Under the pieces are notes generated by a model. It made no database searches, was not told the DNA's origin, and saw only the letters and a list, made by a program, of their open reading frames with translations. A program made the position numbers and the translations under genes. Shown here piece after piece: positions 56,766 to 63,307 of a stretch of DNA of 64,000 bases (position 1 is the stretch's first letter; each line of letters opens with the position of its first letter). Source of the stretch: Micromonospora sp. NBRC 110009 (GTDB lineage: Bacteria > Actinomycetota > Actinomycetes > Mycobacteriales > Micromonosporaceae); NCBI RefSeq assembly GCF_030518795.1, contig NZ_CP130427.1:4216001-4280000 (forward strand), in the 5' to 3' direction.

Positions 56766-57031
56766 GGAGTGGGCTCCCGTTCGCGTACGAAAGACAGGTC
56801 TGTCGGGGGCGACGGTCGGTCGTCCGAGGGATGCGGTCGTCGGGACCGCGGGGGGCCGCCCGGGGCGGATCGGGCGACGGCTCGCGCCGGGCGCGGCCGG
56901 TGATCCGCCGGTGGCGGCCGGAGCTGCCGGGATTCAGCGGGTTGCGGGCATGCGGGGGACCTCCTGGGTCCGATGTCTGGTTCGCCGATCGCGCCGGGTG
57001 GAATCGGCCGGAAATCCCGGAGTAAGCTATC
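56766..57031. other. Leader region between the DHA2 exporter and its operators
   Basis: About 266 bases without a supported gene. It contains GACAG-GT-CTGTC at 56791-56802, a short dyad near the exporter start, and GC-rich sequence that may fold. Nothing else convincing. Confidence 0.5.
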
Positions 57032-57103
57032 CGGAGGCATGGCTCCGGTCAGTTCCGGAGGGGTGCCTCCACTAACGTAGCGGAGGGATGCCTCCGGTTG
57101 CAA
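57024..57103. promoter_or_regulatory. Three tandem TetR operators in the DHA2/TetR promoters
   Basis: Three 16-bp dyads of CGGAGG-N4-CCTCCG type: 57032-57047 (CGGAGGCATGGCTCCG), 57056-57071 (CGGAGGGGTGCCTCCA) and 57081-57096 (CGGAGGGATGCCTCCG), 24 and 25 bases apart. Minus-strand promoters CTGACC-N17-TAGCTT (57052-57024) and TTGCAA-N18-TACGTT (57103-57074) hold the first and third in their spacers; the second lies before TAACGT (57073-57078) on the plus strand. Confidence 0.6.
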
Positions 57104-57125
57104 GGCGAGAGAGGTGACGCCCGTC

Positions 57126-57707
57126 ATGGCCAGCGCCGATCCGCTGGAAGAGATCTTTGCGCGGCGCCCGAAGCGGGCCGATGCCCGGCGGAACTACGAC
57201 GCGCTGATCGCGGCCGCCCGCGAGGTGTTCGGCGAGTGCGGTGCGGGCGCGTCGCTGGAGGAGATCGCCCGCCGGGCCGGCGTCGGCATCGGCACGCTCT
57301 ACCGGAACTTCCCCAGCCGACGGGACCTGTTCGAGGCGGTCTACGTCGAGGAGGTGCGGGCGCTCAGCCGGTCCGCCGCCGACCTGGCGGACCTTGCCCC
57401 GTGGGACGCCCTGGTCGCCTGGCTGAACCGGTTCGTCGCCTACGTCGGCACCAAGCGGGCCCTCGCCGAGGAGCTGGTCCACGACTCCGACGTGTTCCGC
57501 AGCTGCCGCACCGAGATCTACGCCGCGGGCGAACCGCTGCTGCGCCGCGCGCAGGCGGCCGGGGCGGCCCGGCCGGACGCCAGCTTCGACGACGTGGTGC
57601 GGCTCATCGGCGGCATCATGGCGTACCAGTTCCCCGAGCCCGCTCAGCGCGACCGGGTGCTGGCCATCGCCCTGGACGGCCTGCGCTTCCCCGCCGCCCA
57701 CCGCTGA
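57126..57707 (+). CDS. TetR-family repressor of the DHA2 exporter
   Basis: 193 residues from ATG 57126; a GTG at 57114 adds four residues and is possible. Helix-turn-helix: NYDALIAAAREVFGECGAG, then LEEIARRAGVGIGTLYRNFPSRRDLF. The ligand domain (about 75-193) includes ALAEELVHDSDVFRSC. The divergent exporter gene and the triple operator make this a local drug-response repressor. TetR members of this type (with the LEEIARRAGVGIGTLYRNF motif) often control efflux pumps. A bidirectional hairpin follows the stop. Confidence 0.92.
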   Translation: MASADPLEEIFARRPKRADARRNYDALIAAAREVFGECGAGASLEEIARRAGVGIGTLYRNFPSRRDLFEAVYVEEVRALSRSAADLADLAPWDALVAWLNRFVAYVGTKRALAEELVHDSDVFRSCRTEIYAAGEPLLRRAQAAGAARPDASFDDVVRLIGGIMAYQFPEPAQRDRVLAIALDGLRFPAAHR

Positions 57708-57724
57708 CGCCCCGCAGCGACGCC

Positions 57725-57758
57725 GACGGCCGGCGGTCCACCTGGACCGCCGGCCGTC
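57725..57758. terminator. Bidirectional terminator, TetR/PhoX-like junction
   Basis: Perfect 15-bp stem with the same arms as the hairpin at 55215 (GACGGCCGGCGGTCC) and a four-base loop ACCT, between convergent genes. Confidence 0.75.
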
Positions 57759-57768
57759 AGGATTCCAC

Positions 57769-59190
57769 TCAGGACGCGTCGACGTCCGCGTTGCTCGGCC
57801 GGCGCCACGGGCCGGTGATCGCGAAGACGTAACCCGGGGACTGGATGTTGGCGAACAGGATGCTGCCGTCCGCGCTGAACGTCGGGCCGGTGAACTCGCT
57901 GTCGTTCAGCTCGTTGCGGGCCAGCGGGTACGCCTTGCCCTGCTCGGTCACCCCGACCAGGTGCGAAACGCCCTCGCCGTCCTCGGCCAGGATCACCCCG
58001 CCGTACGGCGACACGGTGATGTTGTCCGGGCCGTCGAAGTTGCCCTGGTCCGCCTCCGGGTCGGTGTTCACCCCGAAGATGGTCTTCAGCGTCACCGTCT
58101 CGGTCCGCGGGTCGTAGAACCAGACCTGGCCGTCGTGCTCGTTGACGCTGCCGTCGGCGTGCCGGGCGAAGCTGGCCACGAAGTAGGCGCCGCCGTCGGC
58201 CCACCAGGCGCCCTCCAGCTTGCGGCTGCGGGTCACCTGCTCGTCGGTGAACTGCTTGCGCACCGAGACGGTCTTCGCGTCCCGGTCCGGCACGTCCACC
58301 CACTCCACCTTGTAGCGGGTGCCCGGGGTGGTGGCCTCCGACAGGTCGGCGACGTGCTGGCTGCCCCGCCAGCAGTTCAGCGCCTGGAGGCTGCCCGCGG
58401 TGTCCCCGTCGGGGCGCTGGGCGAGGGCCCGCAGCGCGCCCTTGCCGCCGGGGAAGCCGGCCGGCGGGGTCCACCGGAAGTAGAGGCCGTTCGGGCCGCC
58501 CGCGTCCTCGGTCAGGTAGATCGAGTGGGTGTACGGGTCCACCGCCACGGCCTCGTGCGAGTAGCGGCCGAGGAACTTCAGCGGCACCGGGTTCTGGTTG
58601 GCGGCCCGGTCGTGCGGGTCCACCTCGAAGACGTACCCGTGGTCCTTCAGGTACTTCCCGCCGGCCCGCTGCTCGGTCTCCTCGCAGGTCAGCCAGGTGC
58701 CCCACGGGGTGATGCCACCGGCGCAGTTGTTGTGCGTGCCGGCCACGCTGACGTACTCGCGCAGCCGCCGGCCCTGCCCGTCCACCTCGATGGTGGTGGT
58801 GCCGCCCTGGGCGCCCGCGTCGTAGGTCAGCCCGGCCAGCGCCGGCACCGGGTGCGGCTCGCCGCCGCCGATCTCGTGGTTGTTCACCAGCACCGAGCCG
58901 TTCGGGCCCCGGAAGCAGCCGGTGCCGTCGGCGTCGCTCGGGGTCGGCTGCCCCGACTCGAGCAGGGTCACGCCCGCCTGGGCGACGATGGTGTACGAGA
59001 AGCCGGGCGGCAGGGCCAGCAGGCCAGCCGGGTCCGGAACGAGTTCGCCGTAGCCGACCGCCGGGCGGACCGCGGCCCGGGCGGCCGCCGGACCGGCGAT
59101 CGCTTCCAGGCTGCCGGCCACCACGATGCCGAGGCCGCCGGCCGCGCCGCCGCGCAGGACCGCACGCCGGGAGATGGGGGAGGAGGTCAC
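57769..59190 (-). CDS. Tat-exported PhoX-like (DUF839) phosphatase
   Basis: 473 residues from a GTG whose first base is 59190, with AGGAAGG nine bases before. The N-terminus has a twin-arginine signal, SSPISRRAVLRGGAAGG, then a hydrophobic stretch ending about residue 38. The DUF839 domain follows: PPGFSYTIVA, VLVNNHEIGGGEPH, HNNCAGGITPWGTWLTCEE, GRYSHEAVAVDPYT and YGGVILAEDGEGVSH. PhoX enzymes are calcium/iron alkaline phosphatases exported by Tat; not all DUF839 proteins are phosphatases, so activity is inferred. It is divergent from the FtsK-like gene. Confidence 0.88.
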   Translation of the reverse strand: MTSSPISRRAVLRGGAAGGLGIVVAGSLEAIAGPAAARAAVRPAVGYGELVPDPAGLLALPPGFSYTIVAQAGVTLLESGQPTPSDADGTGCFRGPNGSVLVNNHEIGGGEPHPVPALAGLTYDAGAQGGTTTIEVDGQGRRLREYVSVAGTHNNCAGGITPWGTWLTCEETEQRAGGKYLKDHGYVFEVDPHDRAANQNPVPLKFLGRYSHEAVAVDPYTHSIYLTEDAGGPNGLYFRWTPPAGFPGGKGALRALAQRPDGDTAGSLQALNCWRGSQHVADLSEATTPGTRYKVEWVDVPDRDAKTVSVRKQFTDEQVTRSRKLEGAWWADGGAYFVASFARHADGSVNEHDGQVWFYDPRTETVTLKTIFGVNTDPEADQGNFDGPDNITVSPYGGVILAEDGEGVSHLVGVTEQGKAYPLARNELNDSEFTGPTFSADGSILFANIQSPGYVFAITGPWRRPSNADVDAS

Positions 59191-59208
59191 GTCGTCGCCT
59201 TCCTGTTC

Positions 59209-59233
59209 ACTTGCCACTGCTGAGCAGGCAAGT
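59209..59233 (-). repeat. 7-bp inverted repeat upstream of the PhoX-like gene
   Basis: ACTTGCC (59209-59215) and GGCAAGT (59227-59233), eleven bases apart, 19 bases before the GTG. It could be an operator or leader hairpin. Confidence 0.4.
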
Positions 59234-59336
59234 CGGGCCGGGGGAACAGCGGCCGGTGGGAACGGCTTCCGTCGGGTGAACAGTGGACCAACCCTGGGTG
59301 CGGGCCGCGTACCGTGCCGGCTCGGCGCGCGTCCGT

Positions 59337-59342
59337 TAGGGT
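59337..59342 (+). promoter_or_regulatory. -10 element for the FtsK-like operon
   Basis: TAGGGT at 59337-59342, 40 bases before the GTG at 59382, giving a leader with CGGAGGG as ribosome-binding site. The same hexamer lies at 62805-62810 before the third gene of the cassette. No convincing -35. Confidence 0.4.
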
Positions 59343-59381
59343 TCCCTCGATCGGGACCGCGACGGCGTCGGAGGGCGGACG

Positions 59382-61970
59382 GTGGGCAGGCTCGCGACGG
59401 CGTACGGGCAGGCGCTCGCCCTGCACCGGCAGGCCCTGCGGCGCTGGACGGCCGCGCGGCGGACGCTCGCCGCGGCCGGGCCGGTGGCCCCCGGCAGCCC
59501 CGAGCTGGTGGCCCGGCTGGCCCGGCTCGGCGCCGCGCTGGCCGCCCCCGCGCCCGGCACCGCCCGGCCCGCCACCACCCCGGTCCCGGTCCGCGTCGGC
59601 GAGGCGACCACCTTCGACGGCGGGTTCCCGGTGCTGGTCCCGCTGGCCGGTGGCCGGCACCTCGCCATCGACACCGACGCCCGCGACCCCCGGGTCGGTG
59701 AGCTGCTGCGGGCGGTGGTGACCCAGCTGCTCGCCGCGGCCCCGGCCGGCACGGTCCGGGTCGCCGGCATCGACCCGGCCGCCTTCGGCGCCGCGTTCCT
59801 GCCGCTGCGCCCGCTGCTCGACGCCGGCGTGCTCGCCCCCGCCGCCACCACCGCCGCCGAGATCGCCGCGCTGCTCGACGAGGCGGACCGGCACGCCCGG
59901 GCCGCCCAGCACGCCGCCCGCGACGACCAGGACCTGCTGCTGCTGGTCGCCGCCTCGGCGCCACCGCCGCGCGAGCTGGCCCGGCTCGCCGCGCTCACCC
60001 ACGCCGGCCCCGCCGCCGCCGTCTGCGTGCTGCTCGCCGGCCATCCCGCCGCCGGCCCCGGCGACGCGCCGCCGCCGCTCGGCGCCACCACCCAGCTCCG
60101 GCTGGGCGAGCGGTACGCGCTGGTCGGCGACCCGCCCGGGCAGCCGTTCAGCCCCGACGGCAGCGGCCTGGCCGCCCCGGTCGTGCTCGACGGCGACCCG
60201 TCGCACGCCACCGTCACCGGGCTGGCCGAGCAGCTCGCCGCGGCCACCCGCCGGGCCGCGGCGGTCACCTTCGCCGACCTGCTCCCGGCCCGGCGCTGGG
60301 CCGAGTCCTCCGGCGCCGGGCTGCGTACCGTGCTCGGCCGGGCCGTGCGACAACACCAGCTCGGCGCGTCTGACGCCGCGCCACGACCGGAAGCTGTCGG
60401 CCGGGAGCTGGTCACCGTGGCCTTCGACGACGCCACCCCGCACTGGCTGGTCGGCGGCCGCACCGGCGCGGGCAAGACCGTCCTCCTGCTCGACGTGCTC
60501 TACGGGCTGGCCACCCGCTACCCGCCGGCCGAGCTGCAACTGCTCCTGCTCGACTTCAAGGAGGGGGTCAGTTTCACCGAGTTCGTCCCCACCGAGCGGG
60601 ATCCGTCCTGGCTGCCGCACGCCCGCGCGGTCGGCATCGAGTCCGACCGCGAGTACGGCGTCGCCGTGCTGCGCGAGCTGCGCGCGGAGCTGACCCGTCG
60701 GGCCGATCTGCTCAAGAAGCACGGCGTCACCGCGCTCCGCGACCTGCCGGCGTCCGCCCGGCCACCCCGCATCGTCACCGTGGTGGACGAGTTCCAGGTG
60801 CTGCTGGCCGGCCACGACGCGCTCGCCCGCCAGGCCGTCGACCTGCTGGAGGAGGTGGCCCGCAAGGGCCGCTCGTACGGCCTGCACCTGGTGCTGGCCA
60901 GCCAGAGCACCAGTGGCATCGAGGCCCTCTACGGCCGGGCCGAGGCGATCTTCGGCCAGTTCCCGTTGCGGGTGGCGCTGCCCGGCGGGGGCGGCGTGCT
61001 CGACCCGCTCAACGACGCCGCCAAGGCCATCGGGGTCGGCACCGCCGTGGTCAACACCGCCGGGGGCGCGGCCGGCGCGAACATCGAGGTCCGCTTCCCC
61101 GACGCGCATGCCGCCGCGGCCGAGCTGGCCGCCCTGCGGCACGAGCTGTTCCAGGCCCGCCCGGCCGGATCGCCGCCGCCGACGGTCTTCCGCGGCTACG
61201 AGACGCCCCGGCTGGCCGGCGACCCCACCTGGGCCGCGCTGCGGCCGGTGGCCGAACCGCCGCTCGCCCTGGTCGGCCGGACCGTCGACGTGGCGGGCAG
61301 CCCCGCCGGGTTCCGCCTCGACGCCACCCCCGGCCGGCACCTGGCCGTGGTCGGCACCGCCACCGTGGGGGCGGACGTGCTCCGGTCGGCCGCCCTGAGC
61401 CTGGCCCGGCAGCACCCCCCCGGCTCCGTCCGCTTCCTGCTCGCGCCGCTGGCGCCCGGCACCACCGGGCTCGCCGACGACCTGGCGATGTCCCTGGCCG
61501 CCGCCGGTCACCCGGTCCGCCGCCTGGACACCGCGCAGCTGCGCGCCCACCTCGCCGAGCTGGCCGCCCCGGCGGAAGCGGCGCGGCCGGCGGCGACCCC
61601 CCGGACCTACCTGGTGGTGTTCGGGATGGACGCCGCGGCCGGCGCGCTCGCCGCGGCCGACCCGGCCACGTTCCGCTCCGGCCACGACGACCTGCGTGAC
61701 CTGCTGCGCCAGGGGCCCGCGTACGGGGTGCACCTGCTCGGCTGGTGGCGCGGGCTGCGCCGGCTCGGCGAGGACCTCGGCGGCAGCCAGCACCGCGACG
61801 ACGTGTCCTGCCTGGTCGCGTTGAACGTGCCCGGCGCCGACCTCGGCCTGCACCTCGGCGCGCACGACCTCAGCTACACCCCGCGGGGCGGGCGGGCCCT
61901 GCTGGTGGACCGGCACGACCAGCGCACCGCCCTGATCGTGCCCTTCGTCGGCGACGGAGACGACCGGTGA
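59382..61970 (+). CDS. FtsK/SpoIIIE-EccC-like ATPase, no membrane helices
   Basis: 862 residues from GTG 59382. Residues 1-60 are a helical N-terminus; residues about 60-330 have a beta-rich, Ala-rich region with ARRWAESSGA near its end. The FtsK/SpoIIIE domain is clear: Walker A GGRTGAGKTVLL (Lys about 365), LLLLDFKEGVSF, and Walker B IVTVVDEFQVLL (Asp/Glu about 469-470), then LVLASQSTSG. A second, degenerate ATPase-like half follows (about 600-862) with VVGTATVGADVL in place of a P-loop. Two-ATPase architecture without transmembrane segments recalls EccC of type VII secretion more than FtsK. The next gene overlaps by four bases. Confidence 0.85.
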   Translation: MGRLATAYGQALALHRQALRRWTAARRTLAAAGPVAPGSPELVARLARLGAALAAPAPGTARPATTPVPVRVGEATTFDGGFPVLVPLAGGRHLAIDTDARDPRVGELLRAVVTQLLAAAPAGTVRVAGIDPAAFGAAFLPLRPLLDAGVLAPAATTAAEIAALLDEADRHARAAQHAARDDQDLLLLVAASAPPPRELARLAALTHAGPAAAVCVLLAGHPAAGPGDAPPPLGATTQLRLGERYALVGDPPGQPFSPDGSGLAAPVVLDGDPSHATVTGLAEQLAAATRRAAAVTFADLLPARRWAESSGAGLRTVLGRAVRQHQLGASDAAPRPEAVGRELVTVAFDDATPHWLVGGRTGAGKTVLLLDVLYGLATRYPPAELQLLLLDFKEGVSFTEFVPTERDPSWLPHARAVGIESDREYGVAVLRELRAELTRRADLLKKHGVTALRDLPASARPPRIVTVVDEFQVLLAGHDALARQAVDLLEEVARKGRSYGLHLVLASQSTSGIEALYGRAEAIFGQFPLRVALPGGGGVLDPLNDAAKAIGVGTAVVNTAGGAAGANIEVRFPDAHAAAAELAALRHELFQARPAGSPPPTVFRGYETPRLAGDPTWAALRPVAEPPLALVGRTVDVAGSPAGFRLDATPGRHLAVVGTATVGADVLRSAALSLARQHPPGSVRFLLAPLAPGTTGLADDLAMSLAAAGHPVRRLDTAQLRAHLAELAAPAEAARPAATPRTYLVVFGMDAAAGALAAADPATFRSGHDDLRDLLRQGPAYGVHLLGWWRGLRRLGEDLGGSQHRDDVSCLVALNVPGADLGLHLGAHDLSYTPRGGRALLVDRHDQRTALIVPFVGDGDDR

Positions 61971-62764
61971 GCTTCGAGGAGTACGCGGCCCTGGCCCGCG
62001 AGCTCTCCGCGCGGCAGCGCGGCGGGGAGCAGGCCGTCGCCGCCGAGCGGGAACGCCGGCGCACCCTGGAGGCGGCGGTCGACCAGCTCGGCCAGCGGCT
62101 CGCCGCGCAGGGGCAGCGCCTCGACCAGCTCGGCCGCGCCATCGGCGTACCCGCATCCCCGGCGGACACCCCCGTGCCGGTCGGATCGGCCACCTCGGTC
62201 GGGGCGAGCGGCGCGCCCGCACCGGCCGGGCTGCCCGGCACGCCGCCCGGAGCCGGGGCGGGGGCGACCGGCGGCGGCGCCGCCGCGCCGGGGCGGCCGG
62301 GGGTCGGGGCGTATCCGGAAGGGACGGTGCCCGCGCCCCGGGCGGGTGACCCGGCGGCGGAGCTGGCGGCGGCCCGGCAGCTCGTCGACGAGGCCGACCG
62401 GTACGGGCAGCAGGCGGAGGCGATCGCGCACCGGCCCGTGCTGCTGCCCACCTGGTCGCCGCTGGCCCGGGCGGTCGGGGTCTACGCGGCGTGCGCGCTG
62501 GCCGGCTCGGTGGTCATGCTCGCCACGCTGGTCGGCTCGCCCATCCCGGTCACCGGGCTCGACCTGGTGGCCGCCGGCGCGTGTGCGGGCGTCCCGCTGC
62601 TGTCCTTCGTGGCCGGACAGCTCGTGCTCGCCCGCTGGGGTCGGCCGGTGATCGGGGGCGGCCCGCCGCCGTCGCGGTACGTCCCGCTCGGCTTCGTGCT
62701 CTGCGCGTTGCTCTCCTCCGGCCTGTTCTGCCTCTACCTGGTGGCCTTCCGGCTGCTGCGCTGA
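61967..62764 (+). CDS. Coiled-coil membrane partner of the FtsK-like ATPase
   Basis: 265 residues from a GTG at 61967 overlapping the ATPase stop. Residues 1-60 are a coiled coil (SFEEYAALARELSARQRGG, then EAAVDQLGQRLAAQGQRL); residues about 65-120 are Pro/Gly/Ala-rich; a second short helix has ELAAARQLVDEADRYGQQAE. Three hydrophobic helices fill about 170-262. No family recognised. The translational coupling suggests it anchors or gates the ATPase at the membrane, supplying the helices that the ATPase lacks; this is inference. Confidence 0.72.
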   Translation: MSFEEYAALARELSARQRGGEQAVAAERERRRTLEAAVDQLGQRLAAQGQRLDQLGRAIGVPASPADTPVPVGSATSVGASGAPAPAGLPGTPPGAGAGATGGGAAAPGRPGVGAYPEGTVPAPRAGDPAAELAAARQLVDEADRYGQQAEAIAHRPVLLPTWSPLARAVGVYAACALAGSVVMLATLVGSPIPVTGLDLVAAGACAGVPLLSFVAGQLVLARWGRPVIGGGPPPSRYVPLGFVLCALLSSGLFCLYLVAFRLLR

Positions 62765-62804
62765 TCCGGCCACCTGGTGCGCCGTCCGGTCCGATCCGAT
62801 CGCG

Positions 62805-62810
62805 TAGGGT
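62805..62810 (+). promoter_or_regulatory. Candidate -10 for the small helical protein gene
   Basis: TAGGGT, 27 bases before the GTG at 62838, followed by an AGGGGAGGG ribosome-binding site. Matches the hexamer upstream of the ATPase gene. Confidence 0.35.
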
Positions 62811-62837
62811 GCCGGGCAGGCGAGCAGGGGAGGGCGC

Positions 62838-63101
62838 GTGAGCGCGGCGCAGATCATCGCGAGGCTGGCGGCGGCCGCCCAGAAGCTGGACGAGGCGAAG
62901 GCCAAGGCCGTTGCCGCGGCGCAGGACGCCGCCGAGGCGCGGGCGCTGGTCGCCGGCGCGCTGGAAGGGGTGGCCGCCGGGCCGCTGATCGGCGTCATCG
63001 ACGCCTACCGGCAGGCGCTCACGCAGGCGGTGCAGGGTGGCGAGCCGGCGCGCCAGCACGTCCAGGAGACCATCGCCAAGGTCCAGGCCCTCGGCAGCTG
63101 A
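62838..63101 (+). CDS. Small all-helical protein (DUF6244-like)
   Basis: 87 residues from GTG 62838, after AGGGGAGGG. Predicted to be two helices in an antiparallel pair: SAAQIIARLAAAAQKLDEAK with KAVAAAQDAAEARALVAGAL, then PLIGVIDAYRQALTQAVQGG and HVQETIAKVQALG, with no cysteine or signal peptide. Size and helical-hairpin outline recall WXG100 substrates but the WXG motif is absent. As I remember, a family of this length and pattern (DUF6244) occurs in Micromonosporaceae; I cannot confirm it here. Placement beside an EccC-like ATPase makes it a candidate substrate or cofactor. Confidence 0.7.
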   Translation: MSAAQIIARLAAAAQKLDEAKAKAVAAAQDAAEARALVAGALEGVAAGPLIGVIDAYRQALTQAVQGGEPARQHVQETIAKVQALGS

Positions 63102-63180
63102 CGGCGGATCCGCGCCGTCCGACCCACCACGGCCGGAAGCCGAGCCGATTCGCCGGTTTGTGCCTCAGCTGCGACAACGG

Positions 63181-63218
63181 GTTACCGGCGCGTAACTTTT
63201 CATTGACGTGTGTGAAAT
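63181..63218 (+). promoter_or_regulatory. GlnR-box-like site overlapping a -35
   Basis: GTTAC-N6-GTAAC-N6-TTGAC-N6-GAAAT, with exact six-base spacings, matches the actinobacterial GlnR consensus GTNAC-N6-GAAAC-N6-GTNAC-N6-GAAAC at 15 of 18 defined positions. The third element is part of TTGACG (63203-63208), a good -35, with CATCAT (63227-63232) 18 bases on. It precedes the lipase gene. Confidence 0.45.
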
Positions 63219-63307
63219 CGGACACGCATCATCGTTCCCACGATCGATCGGACCCACCACCCGTCTCCTCCCGGCAACCCCGGGTGCCTCCCCTCGGAGG
63301 TGCAGCC

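Noticed and set aside
56762..57127. 121-codon minus-strand open frame between the DHA2 and TetR genes
   Set aside because: It runs through the triple operator and promoters, and its Pro/Ser/Arg-rich translation has no recognisable fold.
59227..59290. PHO-box-like GTTCACC, GTTCCCA and GTTCCCC on the minus strand upstream of the PhoX-like gene
   Set aside because: The elements are 18 and 16 bases apart; PhoP boxes are direct repeats every 11 bases. The phosphatase context is suggestive but the spacing does not fit.
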